Below, piece by piece: positions 32,498-42,188 of a stretch of 64,000 nt of DNA. Under the pieces are notes generated by a model, which was not told the origin of the DNA, searched no databases, and saw only the letters and a program-made list of their open reading frames with translations. Positions within the stretch are counted from its first letter, which is position 1, and every line of letters starts with the position of its first letter. Location: NCBI GenBank assembly GCA_963691815.1, contig OY829645.1, positions 40,604,094 to 40,668,093 of the forward strand, in the 5' to 3' direction. The stretch is from Echiichthys vipera (Eukaryota > Chordata > Actinopteri > Perciformes > Trachinidae). A program made the translations under genes and the position numbers.

Positions 32498-34062
32498 GCT
32501 CAATCAGATTCAGAATCAGAATCAGCTTTATTCGCCATGTATGTGCAAACACATACGGATATTTTCTCTCCTCTGTGTACACAATACACAAAAATACAAA
32601 AAACACAGAAAAATACAAAAATATTTACCAAAGAAAACAAGATGAAAGATATAAATATATGTACATGTTTAGTGTAAATGGGCATGCAATGACAGGGGGA
32701 TTATGGCGAGATCAGGGAGACGGGCTGGGGGAAGAAACTGTTTTTGTGTCTGGTGGTCTTGGCATACAGAGCTCTGTAACGCCTAGCAGAGGGAAGAAGT
32801 CCAAAAGTTTGTGTGCAGGGTGTGAGGGGTCTGCAGTGATCCTTCCTCCCCGTTTCTTCACTCTGGAGTGGTATAGGTCCGGAATGGAGGGCAGGTCGGC
32901 CCCGATGATTTTTTCTGCAGACCTGATTGTCCGTTGCAGTCTGATCCTGTCCTGTTAGGTGGCCAATCATAACCAGGCGGCTGGGTTCCTCCTAAAGTCT
33001 ACTGTCATCTCCACAGTCTTGAGTGGGTTTAGCTCCAGACTGTTCTGATCAAACCAGAGGACCGGCTGGTCAACCTTACGTCTGTAGGTGGCCTCATCAC
33101 TGTCCCTGTTTAGGCCAATAACTCTTGTGTGGGTCCCCTGAGGAGCAGTCATTCATGTAAAGGTAGGAGAGCAGTGGGGAAGGAACACACCCCTGGGGGA
33201 GCCGGTACTGATGGACCTGGTGCTGGAGGTGATGCTCCCCAGCCTCACTTGCTGCCTCCTGTCAGTGAGGAAGTTGTAGATCCACTGACAGGTGGAGGCC
33301 AGCACTGTGAGCTGTAAGAGTTTCTGGTGGAGGGTTTCTGGAATGAGGGTGTTGAATGCAGAGCTGAAGTCCACGAACAGGATCCTGGTGTACGTCCCTG
33401 GGTTGTCGAGGTGAACGAGAAGTGCAGCCCCATGTTGACTGCATCCTCCACTGACCTGTTTGCCCGGAAGCCTCTTGAAGGATTTCATGACCACAGACGT
33501 CAGGGCGACGGGTCTGTAGTCATTCAACTCCGTGATGGTGGGTTTTTTGGGGACCAGGATGCCTCCGCCGTTGCACCTCCTCCACTTTGACCTTCAGAGC
33601 TGGAGGGAGGTCTGAGTTGGTTGGGTAGGTTGAGTCATGTGGATGGGTTGGGCCTCCGCCTTGGCATGGCGCAGCTTCCAGAGTTTGGAGGTGAACCATG
33701 GTTTATTGTTGTTTTATGTGCAGAAGGTTTTGGTCTGCACACACAAGTCCTCACAAAAACTGATGTATGATGTCACAGTGTCGGTCAGTTCATCCAGGTC
33801 TGTGGCTGCAGCCTCAAAGACACTCCAAACTGTGCAGTCAAAGCAGGCCTGTAACTCCAGCTTTGATTTAGTTGTCCATCTCTTAACTCTCCTCACTACA
33901 GGCTTTGTTTATTTTTAACTTCTGCCTCCAGGTTGGTATAAAATGGACCATGCAGTGGTCAGAGAGTCCCAAAGCAGCACGGGAAACAGAGTGTAAGGGT
34001 CCATTAAAACAGTGTTACAGTGGTCCAGTGTGTTAGCATCTCTGGTGGGACATTTTTTGGGG
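32498..34062 (-). mobile_element. 5'-truncated LINE, CR1/L2/Rex1 group
   Basis: The tail on the minus strand is ...GCGAATAAAGCTGATTCTGATTCTG, at 32,498-32,535. Upstream come RT remnants and, at 33,910-34,060, the end of an endonuclease domain whose minus-strand reading includes a CPTRD segment and a later HGPF segment in place of the SDH box. The 5' edge joins Gypsy sequence at ~34,063. Confidence 0.75.
32700..33900 (-). pseudogene. LINE RT remnant
   Basis: The minus strand reads NDYRPVALTSVVMKSFKRL, FVDFSSAFNTLIPETL with the first catalytic Asp, and STGSPRGVFLPHCSPTFT (33,527-33,153), where the expected PQG is PRG. It continues with a frame at 33,152-32,967 containing LELNPLKTVEMTVDFRR and, at 32,970-32,701, the C-terminal RHKNSFFPQPVSLI. 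The FADD box appears to be lost with the deletion between the first two frames. It is closest to the LINE at 18.4-19.8 kb. Confidence 0.8.
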
Positions 34063-34079
34063 ACTGTGTGTGACTTTGG

Positions 34080-35240
34080 AGCCGCGGCACAAGCATTTAC
34101 TGTGGGGAAAGCTTTGAGAGGAAGTGCAGGTGTCTGTTGGGAGCACTGTTATGGTTGAACCTAGTGTATCTCGTTCAGCATCAAGAAATGTGTTGGTAGC
34201 ACGCACTGTCTGCCCTTTGTTGCGGGATAAATGGATTCCCATGAAGGTAATCAATCCTCTTGATCGTCCCATTGTCCTCCGCCGTAACACCAACACCAAG
34301 CTGGCATAGCTACACCCATACCTGGCACCTGAAGAATTGCAGCTTGACATTGTCAGTGAAGGGAGTCCTGGCAAATCAAATACAGCTGTGCAAAATCTCA
34401 CCCAGGCAGATACACTAGGTTCAGAGTGCTCCCAGATGATGCGAGAAGACTACATGCTAAAACTGCAGGAACTAGGTTTAGCAGAGATAGATGTGCAGCC
34501 CTGCGAAGGAGTTGATGTCTGGGAAGCAAAACTTGTTGGCCTGATTTCTCAGTATGAGGGAATCTTCTCCCAAGACAAGCTTGATTTTGGATTAGCAAAG
34601 GACATCATCCACATGTAGGAGGGTCCCGCAAAACTGAAGCAGACACTGGATGCAATGGAGGAGAAAGGCCTGTTACGTAAATCCAACAGCAAGTGGGCCT
34701 CTCCTCTCATGTTAGTTTGGAAACCATCGGGAGAACTCGAGAATATGTACTGATTTCAGATGGTTAAACCAGTAGAACGGTAAAAGATGCATACCCATTG
34801 CCACCCCAGGCTGATACACTTACTTCACTGGGTGGGAATCGCTTCTTTAGCACTATGGATTTAAGATCAGGATTTTATAACATCACAATACATGAAGATG
34901 ACCGCAAATATACATATTGCTCTACCCAGGCTGTATGAATACAACCGAATGGCTCAGGGGCTATGTAACGGCCCAGCAACATTTGCTAGGATGATGACGT
35001 CAATCTTTAGAGATTAGAATTATCTCTCCCTCCTCTATTATCTAGATGGTCTCCTTGTGTTTGGGAAAAGTGAGCAGGAAGCATTAGATCGCCTTGGGAT
35101 CCTCTTTTCTCACCTCAAGGAGCATAACCTGAAGTTGGCACAGAAAAAGTACTATTTTCTCAGACAGTCAGTCAAGGTTTTAGGTCACATTGTAACTGCA
35201 GAAGGTATTGCCACTGACCCGGGAAAGGTGTCTGCAATCA
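34080..35240 (+). pseudogene. Gypsy protease-RT spacer and reverse transcriptase remnant
   Basis: 34,124-34,309 reads SRNVLVARTVCPLLRDKWIP and INPLDRPIVLRRNT, the spacer between protease and RT in several fish Gypsy elements. 34,337-34,618 gives VGLISQYEGIFSQDKLDFGL. RT blocks follow in several frames: SKWASPLMLVWKPSG, STMDLRSGFYNI with a catalytic aspartate (about 34,850), then YLDGLLVFGKSEQEALDRLG at about 35,038. There the usual YLDD box reads YLDG, so the second catalytic aspartate is lost. HNLKLAQKKYYFL and GHIVTAEGIATDPGKV complete the domain. Confidence 0.82.
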
Positions 35241-35990
35241 ACTAGGTGACAGCAGTGGACTTGATGGAGGGATTCTTATCTTGATTAACCAAGATAAGAA
35301 TCTTCCTTGGCATGGCCCACTACTACTCACATTTCATCGAAGGGCTGTCAGGCATGGCAAAACCATTGTTTGGTTTGAATGCAGGCCAATAAACCCAAGA
35401 GGAAAAATGGAAAGTTATGAGCTAGCAAGCCAATATGTCTTAAGCCTGAAGACTGGACTACTGACTGTGAGCTGGCAGTTGAGAAAATCCAAAGAGCAGT
35501 TACTCTGCTATCCCGGCCCACCCGGACTTCGCAAAACCATTTGTCCTCTTTATCGATGCTTAATGGAAGGGTTGGGGGCAGTCCATAGTCAAATATCTGA
35601 TGGTAAAAAGAGACCAGGACCTGTAGCCTTCGCAAATAAGACGCTGTCCAAGTCACTGTCTTATTACCTGGCTCATTGATTTGAGTTTTTTGCTCTAAAA
35701 TGGGCTATTTGTGATAAATTTGCACATTGGCTAAAGGGGAACCAGTTCACAGTCCTGACCGATAATAACTCCCTGACATATATCGTGTCAAAGCCTAAAC
35801 TAGACGCCAGTGAACAACGATGAGTGTCAAAGATTGCAACCTTTGACTTTGACTTGAAGTACATACCTGGAACACAGACCATACCTGCTGACCTTCTGAA
35901 CAGACGTCCATTTGCAACAGTATTGGAGGCTAGTGAAGCCCTAGCAAAGGGGCCGCAGTGTCTAAGCCAGTTACCTGTCACAAAATCAAG
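35240..35990 (+). pseudogene. Gypsy RNase H remnant
   Basis: Plus-strand readings include LEGLGAVHSQISDGKKRPGP and FANKTLSKSLSYYLAH (35,560-35,680), then, past a stop, FFALKWAI, FTVLTDNNSLTYI and LKYIPGTQTIPADLLNRR to about 35,905. This is the Gypsy RNase H order 'ASG.GLGAVL...YASR.L...E.NY...E.LALV.A..FR..L.G..F.V.TDH..L' and 'GK.N..AD.LSR'. The first catalytic aspartate lies in a frame-disrupted stretch near 35,550. Confidence 0.78.
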
Positions 35991-35999
35991 ATGAAGACC

Positions 36000-37000
36000 A
36001 AGTTGGAATGACTGGAGAGGAAGTCAAGGCACTCCTGGAGTTGTGTTGGGAGTGGGAGAACGGCCAGTCAGTACGTGATGTTAGGTTTGCCCAATGTTTG
36101 GGTAGCCTGTTGCAAGGCGGTGTGCCTGCTCTCCCTGCCTTCTCTGTAGAAGATGTAAAAAGGAGTCAAAGGGAAGACTGTGTTATAGCTTGTGTGAGAT
36201 TCTTTGTTTAGGGGAGGAGGAGACCCTCACGTAGGGTGAGAAACCATGAGACTGCTCAAGTTCTGAGTGTGTTAAAACATTGGGAAAAGCTTGAGGTGTC
36301 TACCGGAAGTCAAAGGATAGAGCTGGTAGGAAAAGGTATTAGCTGATGCTGCCTGCTTCACTCAAGACCGTCGCTCTTAACAGGAACACATGATGATGCA
36401 GGTAATCGAGGACAGAGCCGGACACTTCATCTGTTGGGCCAAAGATTTTTTTGATTAAATTGATTACAGAACTGTTACAGGTTTCAGGAATCAAAAAGTC
36501 TCCTACCACCCCATATCACCCTATGGGAAATGGGCAGACAGAAAGATTCAACCATACACTTGGAAACATTATCCGCTCCCTTCCAGCAAGGGCAAAAGAG
36601 CGATGGCCAGAGATGATACAGACGCTCACAGACAACAGGCTTTGCCCCATTCTATCTGATGCATGGTAGGGTAGACAGATTTCCTGTAGACATCCTATTC
36701 AGCATCTTGCTTAAGAATGAGGATGTGGTTGCTCATGACACCTAGATTGAATCCTTTCAGAGGGACTTAACAGTAGCTGTGAAAATTGCCCAGAGCAACA
36801 CAACAGAAGCACAGAAGAAGCAAGCAAGAGAGTATAATAAGAGAATCAAGGGTGTCCTACTAGAATTTGGTGATCATGTTCTGTTGGCAAACAGAAAAGA
36901 CAGATGAAAAGGTAAATTGGCTGACCTGTTGGACTCATCGGTACATGTTATCACATGGAGGGATTTGTCTGTGCACTGGTATTTTGTTATGCTTAGTCTG
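36000..37000 (+). pseudogene. Gypsy integrase remnant
   Basis: A frame at 36,451-36,669 reads GIKKSPTTPYHPMGNGQTER followed by FNHTLGNIIRSLP, the integrase core block with the catalytic Glu (ER). Downstream are a run with QSNTTEAQKKQARE near 36,790-36,830 and GVLLEFGDHVLLANRK at 36,850, matching the 'G..VLL.N' C-terminal domain. Between 36,060 and 36,450 the zinc-binding and first-Asp parts are hardly recognisable, so a deletion is likely there. Confidence 0.75.
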
Positions 37001-37141
37001 TTTCGGAAACTAAGAGAGACAGTAGTCTGAGAAGAGGGTGTGAATCTCTGGTGTACCGGTATGAAAAAACTACTGGGAAAAAAACAAAAAGTGAGAGAAA
37101 CTCGGAGGGGATCGTCTTCGGCGCCGTCTTGGTTATCCAAG

Positions 37142-38048
37142 TGTAACAGTTGTGGTTAGGGGCATGGAAGGAGAGGACTCACAGGACCGTTTTCCAGCAT
37201 TTATTCTGCAGAGGACAATAGTGAGTATTTGGCTTCTGTTTTCTTTCTCTGCACTTCTGCTCCCTCAGCAGTCTAAACACTTCTGTGATTTTATTTTTAC
37301 ATTATTTTTGGTTTACAACACATTCTCTTTTGAACAACTCTCATAAAAGATAAGAGACAAAATATATAAAGTGGAGTACAGTGACATCTTGTAGGCAAAA
37401 TAAAAAGGTGTGTGAGTGAGGGTAATTAAAAAGAGACAAAATAAATGACATCAAACAAAGAAAGGCACGTGCATGCAGAAGACAATAGTGAACATTTGGC
37501 TTCTGTTTTCTTTCACTGCACTCCTAACCAGACGAGACAACAAAATTTACACTGAGGAATTGCTACAAAAATCTCTGCAGCGCCATTTTGTTCACATGAC
37601 GCAGACCGCGTGTGCCGTATCACAAATGGCGGCCCAGAAGTGTTGATAAAAATATATGTACAAACGCCGACATTAATGGTATAGTCATTGCAAACCAGCT
37701 CAGTTATATAGTACTATTAACGTTAACAATAAGCATAAAAAGGTTACAAAATAGACAGCACAATATCAAAAGAAAATGATAAAACCGCGCAGCAGCAATT
37801 ATCCACACAATTTGTCCTCAGCAGTCTAAACAGCGCTGTGAGGGAAGACGGAACTACGGCAACTCAGGAGGTACAGAAAAGGTGAAATGCAGCAAGGCAG
37901 ATTCCACAAGAAATAATGGTTAATTAAAAATGAAATCTCAATAAGATAAAATTCACAAAAACTCAACATTATCATTAAATGAAATTAATTAAAGAAAGTT
38001 TCCAATCAAAATGACAATAAATAAAAGTGTATTTCTAACTCTGTTACA
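37142..38048 (+). repeat. Probable 3' LTR of the Gypsy element
   Basis: The stretch starts TGTAACAG and ends with the exact inverted CTGTTACA, giving the TG...CA form of an LTR of 907 bp. It follows the pol remnant by about 200 bases. An internal segment is partly duplicated: the 37,210-37,275 sequence (CAATAGTGAGTATTTGGCTT and CCTCAGCAGTCTAAACA) recurs as two pieces at 37,475-37,525 and 37,819-37,840. No 5' LTR is available for comparison, so the boundaries are inferred from the termini alone. Confidence 0.5.
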
Positions 38049-38399
38049 CAGGTATGCCAGTTTTTAAATACAAACTGCCATATTGCTTATGTTTACTCAT
38101 TTTAAGCTATTATGCTACAGCTATATGGTTTATTTTCATTCAAAGTTGGCTACTTTTTTGTATTTTATTTATTTTCCAAAAATATGGGGAGGACTTAAAT
38201 AGGCCTGCATTATTCTGTGTTGAATTTATTTCAAAGTAGGCCTAGACAAGCCAATGTACTTTTTGTGTTTGGTGTTTTTCTTTATTATAACAGGTAATAA
38301 TAGGAATACAATGTCTAAAGTTTTCCGTCATTCTATGATTCCATTAATGAAACAAACTATAGTTTTTCTATTTATCATATAACTATATGTAAGTTATGA

Positions 38400-38491
38400 T
38401 ATGAAATTTGTTTTGCAGCTCCAGACAAATTTTATTTAGTGGAAAAGAGGGCAAAGATGGGTCTTTTGATATTAAATGTTGCAGACCCCTG
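38400..38491 (+). mobile_element. hAT 3' terminal remnant
   Basis: The segment runs from GCAGCTCCAGACAAATTTTAT through GGGTCTTTTGATATTAAATG to TTGCAGACCCCTG. Its last bases, inverted, read CAGGGGTCTGCAAC, a hAT (Charlie-type) terminal motif. No matching 5' end or transposase core is attached. Confidence 0.6.
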
Positions 38492-39859
38492 GACTAGACA
38501 ATTATTTTGACTTTTGTTTGATTCAAATGATCCCATTGCACGTGTGGAAATCTTCAAGGTTTCACGATGTTTGTGTTGAAGGAAAGTACAGGACAAGGAG
38601 AGGACAATCAGTGGGGCAGTAGTGATGGTGGATTTGGGTTGGAAATAGCATCCATGTACACAATGCACATCTGATGCAGCCTCACAACCACCAAGCCATT
38701 AGAGACCAATTTACATAAACACACACACAGCTTACCATTTAAGTTTCTATGGAGCTTCACAGTGGCATACAGCAATGCTGTTTTGGATCGTTAATGGCAG
38801 GACAAACTACTGACTCCATAGTCATAAACTGCTTTTCGACACGGGAGACCAGTCCGTTGCCTCCCATGTATGTCTCCTGACTCTATTGGCTATGTGTAGG
38901 AACAGTAATGACAGGTCAAATGGCAAGAAAGAATGTAGATTAATCCAGTGTTGTCTCTATGAAGCCAAAAAAAGAGAGGTAAACAATCAAGATCCATAAG
39001 AATAAAATGTTAAAATGACACAAAACAATCTTCACTTAAATTGAGTTTAAAAATAAAAATCACAGATCAAAGGTGCCCATTCAGACTTTTTTCTGCTGTA
39101 ATTTTACACCAGAATTCAAAATTTATAGAAATTGTGTGGTGGCCTTGAGAGCTCACAGCACTGCAACTTATGAAACATAACAATAGTAATAACAATAATA
39201 ATATAATAAAAAAATAATTTAAAAAAATGACGAAGGAAGGGCTTTAACAGCCCAGCTGACCACTCACCCTAACCCTTCTGAGGAAGCTGTTAGAAACATT
39301 GAAAACCAAACAATTGACACCCATTTACCAATACTCACAACCACAGGAACACGTTCAAACTTGCTCTCAAAAACAAAACAAACATCTTCCAGTTCCTTCA
39401 AATCCTGGACGAGCCCTCAAGTATGTTACGACCCATTACGGAACCGGAAGTAGCCATTGATGTTAATGGACAGAAGGACAGATGGGAGGCACTTGTTAAA
39501 AGAAATTGTCAGTACAATTTCATTAGGTACAAAAAAAACAATGCCGGTCACCAAACAGAAAACGTGCTTGCCACACAAACAGGCAGAGGCCGATCTAAAA
39601 TGACAAAGAAAACAAAGTTAGGATACTGACAATTCAAAATCTAAAGTGGGCTTTAATCACCCTCCTTTTGAGGAAAGAGGAGTAAAACGTACCACAAAGT
39701 ATATGGACACAACGCACAGTCAGCTGCCTGCCGGCACACAGCTCAAGAAGAGATGAGAGAGAGGAGCACCCAGGATCTCAAATGTCCTCCCACTGAACCC
39801 AGCAACAACTCATCTTGCTTCTCATCAGTTTCATTTCTCTCGTGTGAAGCACAGGATGC
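38492..39859. other. Intergenic DNA, no gene identified
   Basis: A 68-codon ORF at 39,423-39,629, basic towards its end, has no family that I recognise and I do not call it a gene. The rest is low-complexity A-rich sequence (for example 39,180-39,230) and unassigned DNA. Confidence 0.45.
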
Positions 39860-40022
39860 ATAATTAATTACAGAAAAAATAACTGGCAATTAATCGCAAT
39901 TTATTCATGAGCAACGTTCCGCACTGAGTGCAAAAATAAATTGCCATTAATTGCGTTATTTATTTGGTTGCGTTATTTGATTCTGTAATCAATTAATTGT
40001 AAAACGGTTAAAGTCTCAGCCC
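39860..40022. repeat. Degenerate miniature inverted-repeat remnant
   Basis: ATTAATTACAG near 39,861 is complemented by CTGTAATCAATTAAT near 39,981, and internally GCAATTAATCGCAATTTATTC faces AATAAATTGCCATTAATTGC. The nested complementary blocks and the nearby GTCTCAGCCCTAA at the right edge suggest an old non-autonomous DNA element. No target-site duplication was found. Confidence 0.45.
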
Positions 40023-40562
40023 TAATTTCAAGATATGAGTATGGTGTGCTGTCCTGCTTCAAGCCTGTTCTAAATGTCTAGTTGCAACCCACCCACTCAT
40101 CCGAACCAGCCACCGCAACCCACCCAATATATCATAATTATTGCTAATGAATGTTATTTATTATAAGCATGACAATGTGGTAGATTTAGCAGTGAAAAAT
40201 AGTGGTGTTTGTCTGCAACTCCTCCTGCTCTGAGATTTGGTTTTGCCCACCTCACTCAGATCTGTGCGCCCCACCTGTCTTTCCAGGTCTCTCCCTGTGT
40301 GTTTGCGCTAACGAGTCAAATAATGTTAAATGAACAAAGGTTAGTCCTACTTTCTGCTGTGCTGTGTCTTAGTCTCTAAGCCAGATTCACTATTCAGTTC
40401 TGTGTGGTCACTTGATCAGCAAAATATATATACATGAAGATGATTGTTCTGTGACCGTGTATGATCACTACTATCGACACTATCAGCTGTAAATCCTAAA
40501 AAATAATGTATAAACAGCCATTTATGCATGTAACGAAAGCTGAGAGCAGTCAGTGTTCTTGA

Positions 40563-40563
<1 letters not shown>

Positions 40564-40597
<34 letters not shown>
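40564..40597. repeat. (CA)n microsatellite
   Basis: A pure ACACAC run of about 34 bases. Confidence 0.95.
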
Positions 40598-40603
<6 letters not shown>

Positions 40604-40667
40604 TGACACACTTACAAGGCGAGTGCATTTTCTCCATAACGTAAAAAATATTTTTTATTTATCATAG

Positions 40668-41060
40668 TGTAGTTCCGGTGCAAAATCATCCCATGGTCTT
40701 TTATACATCAAATAAGCCATCAAGACAGTTTTTTTTCATGTATGAACTATTAACCGAGAAATCCGGGAGAGTCGCTAACATCCATAAGTGGCTAAGTGTA
40801 TGATTAGTTCGGAGCGGTACGGTGAAGGCAAACAGCTTTTCACTAGTACAACCACTAGTCAACCACCAGTACTGCTAGTACTGCTAGTACCACTAGTACT
40901 GCTCTAAATAACACCAAATCTCTGCAGTAGCATGATAAGAGTCCCTACACATAAAATGAAGCACCAACAATGTAGTTAACGAATTCAGAGTTTATTAAAA
41001 AGAGTGTTTAAAAAGACTTACCTACTGGCTCTGGTACCAGCTCCTCTAGTAGTAAAGTCC
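40668..41060 (-). repeat. Dispersed repeat R, copy 2 (unidentified), with CTAGTA expansion
   Basis: Inverted relative to copy 1 at 30,786-31,090; shared blocks include GAGGAGCTGGTACCAGAGCCAG, CTCTTTTTAATAAAC, ATGCTACTGCAGAG and GTCGCTAAC (minus-strand reading). Copy 2 has extra material, notably repeats of the CTAGTACTG/CACTAGT type at 40,846-40,905. No coding sequence. Confidence 0.7.
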
Positions 41061-41164
41061 ATTCAAGTCGATTGCCAAATTCAATCCAAAAGGAAAGAAG
41101 GAGCCCCCCCCAATTTTCAACTCAAAGTGCGCCCTTAAACAAGTCTTAAACTCAGCTTAGGGAG

Positions 41165-41385
41165 GAGGTTTGGGTGGGTGAGTCAAACAAACACCAGACT
41201 TTCACCCAGAAGACTGCAGTTGGTTTCCCATTTGTGTCCAATGTGAGGGTTAAACTTAATTTCATAACAGACGTATTTTTTATTTTAACCCAAACTATAA
41301 TCTTTTTCTAAAAGTAACAAAGTAATTTTGTTGCCTTAACCTAACCATGTCATTTCTATTCACAATATAAGCCACGTGCTTAAAA
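41165..41385 (+). repeat. Dispersed repeat S (CAGACTTTCACCCAG... type)
   Basis: The order 'GACTTTCACCCAG.AGACTGC', 'GTGTCC', 'TTAACCCAAACTATAATCTTTTTC', 'CTAACCATGT' recurs at 57,500-57,660 in the same orientation and in part, inverted, at 57,170-57,300. This type of sequence is common in fish genomes. It is non-coding; I cannot assign a superfamily. Confidence 0.65.
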
Positions 41386-41427
41386 CTGTAACCGAGGAGT
41401 GTGGTGATGCGATGGGGTCCATGTGTG

Positions 41428-42188
41428 ACAGGGATAACACTTTTCCTGATACTCTGAGCTTCTCTCCTCTCTGTCTGTATCATTCATGTCTCATCAATGC
41501 ATGTTACTAATTCAACTTCTTCCCCGGAGTTGTTTGTGCTTTGTTGTTTTGCAGGTCTCTGCTGGTGTTGGTGGTGCCTGCTGCTGTTGTCCTGCATGAC
41601 ACTCCCTGCTACTACTATAACTTTTATTCATATATACTGTCACTAGTCTTATAAACTATGAAATTTGTAGCCATAAAAACACCATCAGTGGTATGTCTCG
41701 CTGTACCGTAGCAGCTATTGCCGTTACTCATCATTGATCATGTTTGCCATAATTATTATCATTTTCATTTTCTATCACATTAGTTGTGCTTGTTTCTGCT
41801 ATTAACTGCCATAACATATGAGTCATATTCACATTACTATAGATATTATTATAGTCACTGTTACTCTTTCGTTGCTTGCGTCTCTGGAAGTGTGTCAGTT
41901 TCTCTGTCTTTTGTCTGTTTTTGTCATTTCTCTCTTTCTCTCTCCTTTTCTTCCTCCCCAACCAGTCAAGACAGATGTCCGTCCTCCACAGAGCTGGGTC
42001 TGTCCCACGTTCCTGTCTGTTATAGGGAAGGTTTTCGTTGCCACCGTACTCTACGGGTTAATTGTTGGGTCTATGTAAATCATAAATAAGTCATAGAGTG
42101 TGGTCTTTACCTACTCTGTAAAGTGTCCTGGGATAACTTTTGTCATGATTTGGCACTATAAATAAAATTGAATTGAATTGAATTGAAT
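41428..42188 (+). mobile_element. LINE 3' UTR fragment (L2-like), with (GAATT)n tail
   Basis: It starts near GATAACACTTTTCCTGATACTC and ends with GGCACTATAAATAAAATTGAATTGAATTGAATTGAATG. The same 3' UTR follows a LINE at 52,640-53,520. The small frames here (PVKTDVRPPQSWVCPTF...) are a shared UTR reading and not evidence of a protein. Confidence 0.75.

Larger units (their letters stand above)
34064..37141 (+). mobile_element. Ty3/Gypsy retrotransposon pol region, 5'-truncated
   Basis: Plus-strand fragments in the order protease/RT spacer, RT, RNase H, integrase. No gag, primer binding site or 5' LTR is visible; the left edge is fused to a LINE endonuclease fragment at about 34,063. A probable 3' LTR follows at 37,142. 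Many stops and frameshifts. Confidence 0.8.

Noticed and set aside
39423..39629. 68-codon ORF with a basic C-terminus
   Set aside because: No recognisable motif, no neighbours that support it, and similar lengths occur by chance in this A-rich stretch.
41784..42089. 86-101 codon ORFs reading ...PVKTDVRPPQSWV...
   Set aside because: The same reading occurs in every copy of the L2-like LINE 3' UTR (also 53.0-53.2 kb, opposite strand), so it reflects shared repeat DNA and not a conserved protein.
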